A DNA stretch of 64,000 bases from RUG11237 sp045119215 (GCA_045119215.1 JBGVDD010000085.1:41388-105387); one strand, 5' to 3'; positions 44,408 to 53,433 are shown, counted from the stretch's first letter. The notes: generated from the letters alone by a model not told the origin. Program-made: numbers and translations.

Positions 44408-44419
44408 ATAAATCCTTAA

Positions 44420-45574
44420 TTAGTGACGTGTGAATCTGCGAAGCAGGGGCAAAACTTCCCTTAATATCTGGAGAGCATACTCTAATTCTTCCCACTTCGT
44501 ATGGTAGGAAAAGCTAAATCTTACAGTAGCTTCCAATTCTTCCTTTGGAACCTTCATGGCAAGTAATGTCTTACTAGGTGCCGGTTTGTTGGAAGAACAG
44601 GCTGAACCTGCCGACACATAAATTCCTTTATCCTCTAAACTGTGTAACAACACCTCACTTCTTACACCTTTAAAGCTGGCACTGACCACCTGTGGTGCCG
44701 TATCCTTCATGAAATCTCCATTGACTTTCACATTCTCAAGCCCGCATAACTCTTCACAAAATCTTTTCTTCAGTTCATACATCTTAGAAATCTTTTCATC
44801 AAAATTTTCATATGCCATCTCACATGCAAGTCCCAGGCCAACAATTCCAGGAACATTCTCTGTACCGGAACGCATCCCTTTTTGCTGTCCTCCGCCTAAA
44901 ATCACAGGTTTTATTTTTACGTGTTCACCTACATACAAAAAACCAATGCCCTTGGGACCATGAATCTTATGTCCACTAACAGATAAAAGGTCAATGCCCA
45001 TTTTCTTTGGATAAATTCTAAACTTTCCATAACTTTGAATGGCATCTACATGAAAGTAGGCTCTTTTACTAAACTCATGAACTAATTTTGCTGCCTCCTC
45101 TATTGGCTGCAGAGCCCCTACTTCATTATTTACGTGCATAATGGAAACCAGAATGGTATCCTCCCGCAAAGCCTGTCTTAATTCCTCTAAAGAGATAATA
45201 CCATTCTCATCCACTGACAGCTTTGTAATCTCAAAACCATTCTCTTCTAAAAATGCCAAAGGGGCATGAATAGCAGCATGTTCTACCTGAGTAGTAATAA
45301 TATGCTTTCCCACTCTTTTATTCGCCATTGCCACTCCAAACATTGCCATATTATTTGACTCCGTTCCACCAGAAGTATAGATAATTTCCTTTTCCTTGGC
45401 TTTTAGGGTTTTTGCAATTCTTGCTGTAGCTTCCTTTATATAATTTTCCGCCTGTACCCCCTTCAAATGCATGGAAGAGGGATTTCCATAGTCCTCTAAC
45501 ATTAGTTTTGTCATAAGCTCTGCTACCTGGCTCTCACACCGGGTAGTAGCAGAATTGTCCAAATAAGCTTCCAC
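44420..45574 (-). CDS. Cysteine desulfurase (IscS/NifS type)
   Basis: This 384-aa PLP enzyme releases sulfur from cysteine. The PLP-lysine is in SVSGHKIHGPKG (about 200-211), and the catalytic Cys is in SAGSACSSNKPAPSKTLLAM (about 324-343). The GTG start follows AAGGAG. It lies upstream of thiI, which receives the sulfur, so it probably serves tRNA thiolation; a wider Fe-S role cannot be excluded. Confidence 0.95.
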   Translation of the reverse strand: MEAYLDNSATTRCESQVAELMTKLMLEDYGNPSSMHLKGVQAENYIKEATARIAKTLKAKEKEIIYTSGGTESNNMAMFGVAMANKRVGKHIITTQVEHAAIHAPLAFLEENGFEITKLSVDENGIISLEELRQALREDTILVSIMHVNNEVGALQPIEEAAKLVHEFSKRAYFHVDAIQSYGKFRIYPKKMGIDLLSVSGHKIHGPKGIGFLYVGEHVKIKPVILGGGQQKGMRSGTENVPGIVGLGLACEMAYENFDEKISKMYELKKRFCEELCGLENVKVNGDFMKDTAPQVVSASFKGVRSEVLLHSLEDKGIYVSAGSACSSNKPAPSKTLLAMKVPKEELEATVRFSFSYHTKWEELEYALQILREVLPLLRRFTRH

Positions 45575-45617
45575 GTCAATCTCCTTTTTTCTGCATCTGT
45601 CACAGTCACCACAAAAC

Positions 45618-46358
45618 TCAATCCTGCTCTAATTCAAACATAATAATCGACAATGTGGTCAGTCCTGCTGTTTCCGTTCTCAAAATTCGTTTGCCCAAGG
45701 AAATCACCTGCATTCCACTTTCTTTTGCAAGTTGAATTTCACTCTCGTCAAATCCGCCTTCCGGTCCAATATATATCCCTACGCTTTGATATTGATTCAG
45801 ACCTCTGATTACCTCTTTTGAGGTTTTCATTCCTCCGGCAAACTCATACGGAACAATATTATAATCTAAAGTTTTCCCATATGCAACTGCTTCTTGAAAG
45901 GTCATGCAGGAATAAATCTGGGGAATCACCATCCGTTTGGATTGTTTTGCCGCACTCTCTGCAATTTGCTGCCATCTTTGTCGTTTGTTCTTCTCTTTCT
46001 TAGCATCTAATTTTACCACACTTCGCTTCATAGCCACCGGAATAATTTCATACACTCCAAGCTCCACTGCCTTTTGTATAATCAACTCCATCTTATCTGC
46101 CTTAGGAAGCCCCTGAAACAAATATAACTTCACCGGAAGTTCTGTGGAATTGCTGTCAATATCTACAATTTTTGTTTTTATAAAAGTATCGGATAACTCA
46201 GTAATGGAACAGATAAAATGCTTATCTGTCCCATTGCTCAACATAATCTCCTCGCCTACTTTCATGCGAAGTACATTTTTTATATGGTTGACATCCGTAC
46301 CTTCTATTTTAATTTCAGAACCATCCACCTGGGATTCGTCAATAAAAAACTGATACAT
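45618..46358 (-). CDS. rsmE: 16S rRNA m3U1498 methyltransferase RsmE
   Basis: This 246-aa SPOUT-fold methyltransferase has an N-terminal PUA-like part (HIKNVLRMKVGEEIMLSNG) and the knotted C-terminal SAM site (IYIGPEGGFDESEIQLAKESGMQVISLGKRILRTETA). It methylates U1498 of 16S rRNA. It follows prmA, the common pairing in Bacillota, 22 nt downstream. Confidence 0.95.
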   Translation of the reverse strand: MYQFFIDESQVDGSEIKIEGTDVNHIKNVLRMKVGEEIMLSNGTDKHFICSITELSDTFIKTKIVDIDSNSTELPVKLYLFQGLPKADKMELIIQKAVELGVYEIIPVAMKRSVVKLDAKKEKNKRQRWQQIAESAAKQSKRMVIPQIYSCMTFQEAVAYGKTLDYNIVPYEFAGGMKTSKEVIRGLNQYQSVGIYIGPEGGFDESEIQLAKESGMQVISLGKRILRTETAGLTTLSIIMFELEQD

Positions 46359-46380
46359 AGTTACCTCTCTTTTTATAGCT

Positions 46381-47334
46381 TTATGGTTTCACTGCTGTGA
46401 TAGAACACCAGTCATTTTGGTAGGTTACTTCCACTACCTGAAGTCCTGCTTTTACGATGGCTTCTGTAACCACTCCTTCTTTTTCCTTCAATATCCCTGA
46501 TGTAACATAATGAGCTCCCGGTTTCATGGTAGCCGGTATCACAGGTGTCATGGCTACTAGAATTTCCGCTAAAATATTGGCACAAACCAAATCATACTTT
46601 TCATATCCCACCTGATCCTGTACATTCTTGTCGTCAATCAAGTTGCCTAGTATCACATCATATTTGTCCTTGGAGATACCATTCACTTCCATATTTTCTG
46701 CCACCGCATTGATGCAGCAGGGATCAAGGTCGGTTCCTAGTGCGTAAGCAGCGCCCAATTTAATTCCTGCAATGGATAAAATTCCACTTCCCGTACCTGC
46801 ATCTAACATTACAGTATCCTTTGTGACTAACTTTTTAATCTGACGGATACACAACTGGGTTGTCTCATGCATTCCAGTTCCAAAAGCTGTTCCCGGGTCG
46901 ATGTCGATTCTCATCTTTCCTTCATCTTCCGGTTTTAGTGGCTCCCAGGAGGGCTTGATTAAAATATCATCCACATAGAACTGCTTAAAAAATTCTTTCC
47001 ATTTGTTCTGCCAGTCTGCATCCTCTGTCTGGCTCTCTGTAATAGTACACTCTCCCACATCCATAAACTCAGCCAAGGATGCCAGCTCTTCTTTTACTTG
47101 CTGTAAAATCTCAGTAGTATCCTGTCCATCCTCAATGTAAAAAGATACATAGGCATCATTTGATGCATTTGGATTTTCAGGCAAAATATCCACAAACATC
47201 TGGCTCTTCTCATACTCTGTCAAAGGAATATTGTCCTCGATTTCAGCCCCTTCAATCCCTAACTCACATAAGGAACTGACAATAATATCTTCCGCTTCTG
47301 AAATTGTTTTAATTGTAAATTTGTTCCACTTCAA
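46381..47334 (-). CDS. prmA: Ribosomal protein L11 methyltransferase PrmA
   Basis: About 317 aa from TTG (47332-47334, MKWNKFTIKT), which matches the usual PrmA N-terminus and follows AGAGAGA; an in-frame TTG six codons earlier is possible. The SAM loop is MLDAGTGSGILSIAGIKLGA, and the substrate-binding region includes DPGTAFGTGMHETTQLC and NPPY-like ANILAEILV. It trimethylates L11 on the ribosome. Confidence 0.93.
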   Translation of the reverse strand: MKWNKFTIKTISEAEDIIVSSLCELGIEGAEIEDNIPLTEYEKSQMFVDILPENPNASNDAYVSFYIEDGQDTTEILQQVKEELASLAEFMDVGECTITESQTEDADWQNKWKEFFKQFYVDDILIKPSWEPLKPEDEGKMRIDIDPGTAFGTGMHETTQLCIRQIKKLVTKDTVMLDAGTGSGILSIAGIKLGAAYALGTDLDPCCINAVAENMEVNGISKDKYDVILGNLIDDKNVQDQVGYEKYDLVCANILAEILVAMTPVIPATMKPGAHYVTSGILKEKEGVVTEAIVKAGLQVVEVTYQNDWCSITAVKP

Positions 47335-47356
47335 TCTTCTCTCTCTTCGCAAAGGT

Positions 47357-49705
47357 CTACAGCTGTAAGAAATCCAAATAATTCTGTAAATCCTCTGTTA
47401 CTTTTCCTTTATGTTTAATAATTGTTGATTCCACATTTCCTGCCCGTTTTTGTTTTTCCATCAAATGACGTTCAAATTTTTCTACAAACGGTGCATAACT
47501 TGGATTTTGTTTTAATGTTGCCCTAATTTCTTTTGGAAAAGGAATATACTCACATAATATTTCCCTTACCACTTTATTTAATCGCTGGGAACCTTTGGCT
47601 TCGAACGTAATCCAGTCCACATAATCCATAACAAATAAATTCCGGAAACTGTTCTTTGCCCTTGTTAAATTCTGTTTAATCTTATCCTTTGCCTGCTGTG
47701 ACAAATCATGATTTTTCTTATAGAACTGAGCATAATCAAAATATTCTGATGTCAATGACTTTTCACTAAGATCATTCCAATAGGCACCCTGAATATTTCT
47801 GCAGATTTCCCAACGGTACTGGCCTAAAATTCCTACTGCCATCTTTTCAATACTTTCCTTTGTCATCAATGGCAGTGCAAATCTTGCCGGTGTATCCTTT
47901 CTTGGTCCTGAAACCTCTTGCCACATAGCTCCCTTTGTACCAATATTGGGCATTAAAAGTATCACTGGTTTTACCTGCTTTTGAATAAATTCTTTCGTGA
48001 CACCATGATCACTGTCCCAAAAAGTAACCTCTCGATAAAAACAAGAATAATCAATTTTTAAGATATCATCAAAAGTCTTTTTTACCTGACTCTTTTGTAA
48101 CAACATACCCTTTATGGATTCATCTCCCTCTGTATACAACACCGGACAAAATGTCATGATCTGGCCTTGTGTCATCTTATTTACAGAAGTAAGCATATTT
48201 CTAAGTTCAAACACCATTTTGCCTACCTGATCATGCTTATAGGCTTCTTCCTGTTCCTTGGTAAACTTCTGTGTCTTTTTCATATCCCTAAGAGTAGCAT
48301 CATAATCTAAATCAAATTCATTTCTTGAGGGTTCATGCTCTCCTTTGTAAATCTTGACCAGCCACTCTTTCATGGTGTATATCTGATAATCTCCCATGTC
48401 TTCATCCCGCTTTGTATAAAACATGTCAGCTAGTCCCACATCATTTACCAGATGTTCATCCAGAAAGCCAAAATTTAAGAATAATTCCACCAAAGGAATT
48501 GTTTTCTCTTCCAGTACATATTTTTTTATCACTGCCTCATACAAATCATAGAATAACGTAGTAAGAGTTCTGCGCACCCGATTCACTTCATCTGCCGTAT
48601 CTCTCTTGTCCGTGATTCCTGCAAAAATCGTCAGCTGTTGGCGAAGTTTCTCATTTTTTTCTTCTTCCATCCCTGCATACGCAAGAAGCTTCTCGGTAGT
48701 GTTCTGAGTAATCTTTTTTACAATATCAAGCTGGGCTGATGTGTAGTCTCCCACAGACTGTGTGACAGTGCCCTGTGCTACCTCTCCTTGTCCGGATGCT
48801 TCAACACTTCCTGCATCCTGAAGATTCAGCCCCATCATCTTGCATTTCTCATTGTAGGATTCTTTTACCTTAGATATCAAGGCTTTATCGACTCCTTCAA
48901 ATCCACTGGCAAAATTCAAAATTTCCTCTGCCTTCTTTGTCAGTGATGTAACATTTCCTTTTTTGGAGGCAATCTGCAAAATCAAATCCTCATACATGGA
49001 AAACAGATTGTCCGAATCATCTGCTATCAGAGCAGGAATGCTGGCCTTTAGATACTGGCCAATTTCGTCATACAAATCTGCTACATCACTTGCCATCTCT
49101 AAGATATCATCCAGATTCTTTTCTACCATATATTCGCTTGCCCCAAAAAAGTCATTTCTTATCTGGGCCGGTATTGCAAGCAATTCCTGAAAGTACTCAC
49201 TGTTTGTGTCATCTATCTGTGTCTGCCGGGCAAATTCTTTCAATGCTACAATCTTGGCAGATGCCCTGCACTGTGCATTATACCCCTTACACAATTCCAC
49301 ATATCTGACATACTCTGTCCTGACGTAGTTAAACAGTTTTCTGGTTCTCTCCTCTTCTGACTTTACTGTATTTAATAAATATTCCGTCTGTTTGATGGCT
49401 GTCTCCACCGTATTTCCCGGGTTTACCTTTGCCTTAGCTGCAATAGCCACATTTTCTTCCACGCTGCCATATGGATACACCATCATTACCGTATCTTCCT
49501 CCGCAAAATAGCTGCAGGTTCTCTTTCCAATTAAGCCCTCAATAACACCAAGAACTGCACCTTTTTTGTACTCCATTCTGCCAGACTTGTTTACAGAAAC
49601 CAGCTTTCCTTCCACAATAACCGCTATGTCCTGTACCGGCTGATTTTCCATAAACACCAGACTTCCTTTTGTTACTTTCCATTCTTTCCCTTTTTGCTCT
49701 TCCAT
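47357..49705 (-). CDS. Cyclic-nucleotide-binding-domain protein of unknown role (782 aa)
   Basis: The N-terminal about 110 residues look like a cNMP-binding/cupin domain (GSLVFMENQPVQDIAVIVEGKLVSV ... GAVLGVIEGLIGKRTCSYFAEEDTVMM). The remaining about 670 residues are helical, soluble and not recognised; one linker (about 310-325) is Gly/Gln-rich. No catalytic motif or membrane span was seen. It is the first gene of the run with prmA and rsmE, 4-5 nt spacing, and has its own promoter. A ligand-responsive scaffold is one guess. No function is assigned. Confidence 0.75.
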   Translation of the reverse strand: MEEQKGKEWKVTKGSLVFMENQPVQDIAVIVEGKLVSVNKSGRMEYKKGAVLGVIEGLIGKRTCSYFAEEDTVMMVYPYGSVEENVAIAAKAKVNPGNTVETAIKQTEYLLNTVKSEEERTRKLFNYVRTEYVRYVELCKGYNAQCRASAKIVALKEFARQTQIDDTNSEYFQELLAIPAQIRNDFFGASEYMVEKNLDDILEMASDVADLYDEIGQYLKASIPALIADDSDNLFSMYEDLILQIASKKGNVTSLTKKAEEILNFASGFEGVDKALISKVKESYNEKCKMMGLNLQDAGSVEASGQGEVAQGTVTQSVGDYTSAQLDIVKKITQNTTEKLLAYAGMEEEKNEKLRQQLTIFAGITDKRDTADEVNRVRRTLTTLFYDLYEAVIKKYVLEEKTIPLVELFLNFGFLDEHLVNDVGLADMFYTKRDEDMGDYQIYTMKEWLVKIYKGEHEPSRNEFDLDYDATLRDMKKTQKFTKEQEEAYKHDQVGKMVFELRNMLTSVNKMTQGQIMTFCPVLYTEGDESIKGMLLQKSQVKKTFDDILKIDYSCFYREVTFWDSDHGVTKEFIQKQVKPVILLMPNIGTKGAMWQEVSGPRKDTPARFALPLMTKESIEKMAVGILGQYRWEICRNIQGAYWNDLSEKSLTSEYFDYAQFYKKNHDLSQQAKDKIKQNLTRAKNSFRNLFVMDYVDWITFEAKGSQRLNKVVREILCEYIPFPKEIRATLKQNPSYAPFVEKFERHLMEKQKRAGNVESTIIKHKGKVTEDLQNYLDFLQL

Positions 49706-49757
49706 ACCATTTTACCTTCCCATCATTATTTATATAGTCACAATATTATATAACGTT

Positions 49758-49786
49758 ATTTTATCACTTTTGTATAATAATTACAA
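49758..49786 (-). promoter_or_regulatory. Promoter of the 782-aa gene and prmA unit
   Basis: -35 TTGTAA (49781-49786), 17-nt spacer, -10 TAAAAT (49758-49763), just after the ilvE terminator. Confidence 0.65.
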
Positions 49787-49794
49787 CAAAAAAA

Positions 49795-49829
49795 CACAAC
49801 GGGGTCGCATCAGAAGGATGCGACCCCGT
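49795..49829 (-). terminator. Terminator of ilvE
   Basis: Perfect 13-bp stem ACGGGGTCGCATC / GATGCGACCCCGT, five-nt loop, then TTGTG and T residues on the minus strand. Confidence 0.95.
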
Positions 49830-49854
49830 ATCACATATACTGTACCCAGTAGTA

Positions 49855-50880
49855 TTATTCAATTGTTACAAGCCATCCTTCTGGTGCTTCAATTTTGCCC
49901 ATCTGGATTCCTGTGAGAGTCTCATAAAGCTTCTTGGTAATCGGTCCCATTTCTTCCATTCCGCTTGGGAAACAGATTTCTTTTCCGTGATCCACTACTT
50001 TTCCTACCGGAGAGATTACCGCTGCTGTACCACACAATCCACATTCTGCAAAATCCTTTAATTCATCCAGATATACTTCTCTTTCCTCTACCTCTAATCC
50101 CAGGTACTCTTTTGCAACATATACCAAAGAACGACGTGTAATAGAAGGTAAAATGCTGTTAGACTTTGGAGTTACAACTTTTCCATCTTTTGTTACAAAC
50201 AGGAAGTTTGCTCCACCAGTTTCTTCTACCTTGGTTCTTGTCTGTGGATCAAGATACATATTTTCATCGTAGCCTTCTTCATGAGCAGAAACGATAGCAT
50301 GTAAGCTCATTGCATAGTTGAGTCCCGCCTTAATATGTCCTGTTCCGTTTGGTGCCGCACGATCAAAATCACTGACACGAATGGTGATCGGCTTTGCACC
50401 ACCCTTAAAGTATGGTCCTACCGGTGTTGCAAACACTCTGAACTGATATTCCGTAGCCGGTTTCACTCCAATAACCGCATTAGATCCAAACATATACGGG
50501 CGTAAATACAACGTTGCTCCTGAACCAAATGGAGGAACATAAGCAGCGTTTGCCTTAACCACCTGCTTTACTGCATCAATAAATTTATCTTCCGGAAACA
50601 CAGGCATCTCAAGTCTCTTTGCTGAATCAGCAAGACGGCTTGCATTTAGGTCTGGACGGAAACACACAATATGACCGTCCTCTGTTGTATATGCCTTTAA
50701 TCCTTCAAAGACGGTCTGTGCATACTGCAACACACAGGCACATTCGCTCATTGTAATATTTGCATCTGTAATCAATGCGCCTTCATCCCATGCACCATTC
50801 TTAAAATTAGATACATATCTATAATCTGTTTCCATGTATCCAAATCCAAGGTTTGACCAGTCAATGTTCTTCTTCTCCAT
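49855..50880 (-). CDS. ilvE: Branched-chain amino-acid aminotransferase
   Basis: This 341-aa class IV PLP aminotransferase interconverts Leu/Ile/Val and their 2-oxo acids. The motif GTGHIKAGLNYAMSL (about 179-193) carries the PLP Lys; the ETGGANFLFV and GLCGTAAVISPVG signatures are present. SD AAGGAGGA precedes ATG. Monocistronic, with a near-consensus promoter and about 95-nt leader that shows no T-box or obvious riboswitch, and a strong terminator. Confidence 0.96.
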   Translation of the reverse strand: MEKKNIDWSNLGFGYMETDYRYVSNFKNGAWDEGALITDANITMSECACVLQYAQTVFEGLKAYTTEDGHIVCFRPDLNASRLADSAKRLEMPVFPEDKFIDAVKQVVKANAAYVPPFGSGATLYLRPYMFGSNAVIGVKPATEYQFRVFATPVGPYFKGGAKPITIRVSDFDRAAPNGTGHIKAGLNYAMSLHAIVSAHEEGYDENMYLDPQTRTKVEETGGANFLFVTKDGKVVTPKSNSILPSITRRSLVYVAKEYLGLEVEEREVYLDELKDFAECGLCGTAAVISPVGKVVDHGKEICFPSGMEEMGPITKKLYETLTGIQMGKIEAPEGWLVTIE

Positions 50881-50975
50881 AATAAAGTCCTCCTTCTCGC
50901 TGTCTTTCAGCTGCCTTTGTATTATTTAGATCTGTCGATTATGAGGCAGATTTTTTATTGATTTTTCTGTGGGTT

Positions 50976-51004
50976 ATTATACACCAATTATTTTCTCTTT
51001 GCAA
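50976..51004 (-). promoter_or_regulatory. ilvE promoter
   Basis: -35 TTGCAA (50999-51004), 17-nt spacer, perfect -10 TATAAT (50976-50981). Confidence 0.8.
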
Positions 51005-51022
51005 TATCTAGCTTTTGAAGTA

Positions 51023-51799
51023 TTATTTTGTAACCCTTAAAATATCCACCGTGTGGGCACTTGCCCCCAGGATATCCTGCCTGTTTGAAATACACATCAC
51101 ATACTGAACAAATAATTCAAACGTCTCTTCGTCCATATTTCTAAGCTCCGGACGCATCATATTGGCAGGTCCATCGGGGGTAATGATTTGTATTCTCTCC
51201 ACTTCTGCCTTTTCATTTATCTGATTGATATCTTCTATCCTCACATAATCATATAAATCTTTTTCCTGGGAAGACACTTCAAAGTCCTTCGATATCCTTC
51301 CTTCCTCTATACTTTCTTTCATGTGTCCTTCTCGAAATCCATAGGTAAGCACACTGTATTCATTCATCAGATAAGCCACCATTATCACTCCCCCCGGCCT
51401 TGTCACCCGCCTTGCCTCCTGCAAGGCTCTCACTTTATCCTCCATAGTAAACAGATGGTACATTGGTCCAAATAAGAGAGTTACATCAAAACTGTTATCC
51501 TGTAATTTTTTTAGGTTTAATGCATTCCCCTGCATAGCTTTTACATTGCTGTTTTTTTGTTTTAGAATTCCAAGGTTATATTTCACAAGCTCCACAGCCG
51601 TCACATCATATCCTTCGTTTGCTAAAGCTACCGAGTATCTTCCAGTGCCTGCGCCAATATCCAAAATTCTAGGTTTTTCAAATTCCTTTAGGTACCTGTG
51701 AATATACTCCATGGTAATTCGAAATTCCACCTGACCATGTCTGGAATTGAGCCTTTTTTCTTCATTAAATTTATTATAATGCTTTTCTATTTCGTTCAT
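51023..51799 (-). CDS. Class I SAM-dependent methyltransferase
   Basis: This 258-aa protein has a standard SAM loop RILDIGAGTGRYSVALANEG (about 43-62), then VTAVELV, the DVTLLFGPMYHLF motif and PGGVIMVAYLMNEYSV. Substrate is unknown; small-molecule or ubiE-like activity are both possible. It is followed directly by the ilvE promoter and starts 38 nt after the DUF3006 gene. Confidence 0.85.
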   Translation of the reverse strand: MNEIEKHYNKFNEEKRLNSRHGQVEFRITMEYIHRYLKEFEKPRILDIGAGTGRYSVALANEGYDVTAVELVKYNLGILKQKNSNVKAMQGNALNLKKLQDNSFDVTLLFGPMYHLFTMEDKVRALQEARRVTRPGGVIMVAYLMNEYSVLTYGFREGHMKESIEEGRISKDFEVSSQEKDLYDYVRIEDINQINEKAEVERIQIITPDGPANMMRPELRNMDEETFELFVQYVMCISNRQDILGASAHTVDILRVTK

Positions 51800-51837
51800 G
51801 ATTTGTTACCTTTCTTTTTTCGCTTGGTATGTCATAA

Positions 51838-52008
51838 TCATGACAACAGGGTGTACTCCATCATCTCGTAAGCTACCTTACTTCCCTCAACAATGCCTTC
51901 CGGAAGCAGTGCACGGGCCACACATTTTTCTTCCGAGTCCTCAGAAACTTTCAAATATGCATAATCTCCATCAATTCTTGCCACAAAATAATCAATTCTC
52001 TCAAACAT
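51838..52008 (-). CDS. DUF3006 small protein
   Basis: This 56-aa protein starts at ATG (MFERIDYFVARIDGDYAYL) behind GGAGGATTAAA; a longer in-frame upstream extension has no ribosome site. The acidic Glu/Asp-rich middle and VARALLPEGIVEGSKV resemble DUF3006. Function unknown. It lies between the NUDIX and methyltransferase genes. Confidence 0.8.
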   Translation of the reverse strand: MFERIDYFVARIDGDYAYLKVSEDSEEKCVARALLPEGIVEGSKVAYEMMEYTLLS

Positions 52009-52070
52009 TTTAATCCTCCATATCCATGTACTTCTACCTGTATTCATATCTGTTCAGAGTCACTGAATAG

Positions 52071-52538
52071 TTACCTGTATTCATATATTTTTGTCTTGAT
52101 ATCTGCTAATTCTTCTCCCTGATAATTTAACTTCATGGTAAAAAAGGGAGTATCTTCAAATAACAGTTTCAAAAATGCCCGATCTCCTTCCCAAAGATTC
52201 AAATCAAAGATTTCTTCCTTTGGAATCCAGGAAAGCTCCCCTTCATCGCAGGAAGTTAGTTGTCCTTGAAATTTACTGGCAGTAAACAGATACATATACT
52301 CACTTTCCCATACATCTGACACAAAGGTTACCACGCCCCGTAGCTTATAATCCAAAAGGGTAAGTCCTGTTTCTTCTTTTACTTCCCTAAGAACACATTC
52401 TTCCGGGCTTTCTCCCTCTTCAAATTTTCCTCCTACACCAATCCATTTATTTTTGCTGGCATCTATTTTTTTCTTATTTCTAAGCAGCATTAAATACTTC
52501 CCCTGATTTTCTATATAGCAAAGTGTTGTATTTCTCAT
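52071..52538 (-). CDS. NUDIX hydrolase (MutT-like)
   Basis: This 155-aa protein contains the Nudix box GGKFEEGESPEECVLREVKEETGL (about 37-60) with the expected metal-binding glutamates. The family includes 8-oxo-dGTP diphosphatases, but substrate cannot be read from the sequence. It is the first gene of the NUDIX-DUF3006-methyltransferase group and is divergent from the cyclophilin gene. Confidence 0.9.
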   Translation of the reverse strand: MRNTTLCYIENQGKYLMLLRNKKKIDASKNKWIGVGGKFEEGESPEECVLREVKEETGLTLLDYKLRGVVTFVSDVWESEYMYLFTASKFQGQLTSCDEGELSWIPKEEIFDLNLWEGDRAFLKLLFEDTPFFTMKLNYQGEELADIKTKIYEYR

Positions 52539-52620
52539 TTTTTCCGTCCTTACTCATATTGTTTATATACATTTGAATTGTACTACGGCTTTTTTTTAAA
52601 TTCAACACTAACCTTTTTTC

Positions 52621-52649
52621 TTTACAAAACACCATTTTTTCGATACAAT
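52621..52649 (+). promoter_or_regulatory. Promoter of the cyclophilin gene
   Basis: -35 TTTACA (52621-52626), 17-nt spacer, -10 TACAAT (52644-52649), with AAAAGGAG before the ATG. Confidence 0.8.
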
Positions 52650-52679
52650 CATTTTAAAAAATAAAAAGGAGATTTTATT

Positions 52680-53201
52680 ATGGCTCAGAATCCAGTTGTA
52701 ACAATTGAAATGGAAAATGGGGATATTATGAAAGCAGAGCTTTATCCAGAAATCGCCCCAAACACAGTAAATAACTTTATCAGTTTAATCCAGAAAGGAT
52801 ACTATGATGGAATTATCTTCCACAGAGTTATCAAGGGATTTATGATTCAGGGAGGAGACCCGGACGGAAACGGAACAGGTGGTCCCGGATATGAAATCGA
52901 CGGTGAATTCTCTATGAACGGTTTTACCAACAATCTAAAGCATACTCCTGGTGTGCTGTCTATGGCAAGAACCATGGATCCAAACTCTGCAGGTTCCCAG
53001 TTCTTTATCATGCATAAGAACAGCCCCCATTTAGATGGACAGTATGCTGCCTTTGGTAAAATCACAGAAGGAATGGATGTAGTGAACAAGATTGCCGAGA
53101 CTCAGACAGATTATATGGACAAGCCCCTACAGCCACAGCGTATGAAAACAGTAACCGTTGAAACCTTTGGCGAGACTTATCCAGCTCCTGAAACACACTA
53201 A
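52680..53201 (+). CDS. Cyclophilin-type peptidyl-prolyl isomerase
   Basis: This 173-aa cytoplasmic cyclophilin has FHRVIKGFMIQGGDPDGNGTGGPGYEIDGEF and the active-site region LSMARTMDPNSAGSQFFIMH. It speeds prolyl isomerisation in protein folding. No signal peptide is present. It has its own promoter; its transcript may extend about 200 nt to the terminator at 53402-53431. Confidence 0.96.
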   Translation: MAQNPVVTIEMENGDIMKAELYPEIAPNTVNNFISLIQKGYYDGIIFHRVIKGFMIQGGDPDGNGTGGPGYEIDGEFSMNGFTNNLKHTPGVLSMARTMDPNSAGSQFFIMHKNSPHLDGQYAAFGKITEGMDVVNKIAETQTDYMDKPLQPQRMKTVTVETFGETYPAPETH

Positions 53202-53300
53202 ATATCAAGAGAGGGAATTCATAGTTTATTCATAATTCATTTAAAAAAGTTTCATTTAGCCACAATGATTTCTTCACGTTTGTAACCTATACTTATAAAC

Positions 53301-53317
53301 AGGTTAGGAAATAACCT
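53301..53317 (+). other. Switch-like hairpin in the cyclophilin 3' region
   Basis: AGGTTA (53301-53306) pairs with TAACCT (53312-53317) across GGAAA. The same AGGTT can instead pair with AACCT in the upstream GTAACCTA (53282-53289), so two exclusive hairpins are possible. This lies in the 326-nt gap between the cyclophilin and aldolase genes, which otherwise holds the candidate small RNA and a terminator. Confidence 0.35.
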
Positions 53318-53345
53318 ATTTGAAAAGCTATTCGGAAAACTTTTT

Positions 53346-53433
53346 CATAATACTTTACGTCAGGTGGTCAGACCACCTGACTCCTCCCTCTCAAATGTGA
53401 AGCTTCGTGGGATTCCACGAAGCATTTTTATTT
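53346..53433 (+). ncRNA. Candidate small RNA of about 75 nt with a C-rich linker
   Basis: A -10-like CATAAT (53346-53351) would start transcription at about 53358. There a perfect hairpin GTCAGGTGG / CCACCTGAC begins (53359-53381). A single-stranded linker TCCTCCCTCTC follows, complementary to Shine-Dalgarno sequences, then a terminator hairpin GCTTCGTGG / CCACGAAGC (53402-53423) with ATTTTTATTTT. The hairpin, C-rich linker, terminator layout resembles Gram-positive trans-acting sRNAs. The -35 region is poor (TTGAAA lies 20 nt away), so it may instead be only the cyclophilin 3' end. Confidence 0.45.
53402..53433 (+). terminator. Terminator of the cyclophilin gene and/or small RNA
   Basis: Perfect 9-bp stem GCTTCGTGG / CCACGAAGC, loop GATT, then a T-rich tract on the plus strand. 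Confidence 0.9.

Noticed and set aside
50881..50975. T-box or other riboswitch ahead of ilvE
   Set aside because: The roughly 95-nt leader lacks a T-box sequence, a specifier stem and an antiterminator.
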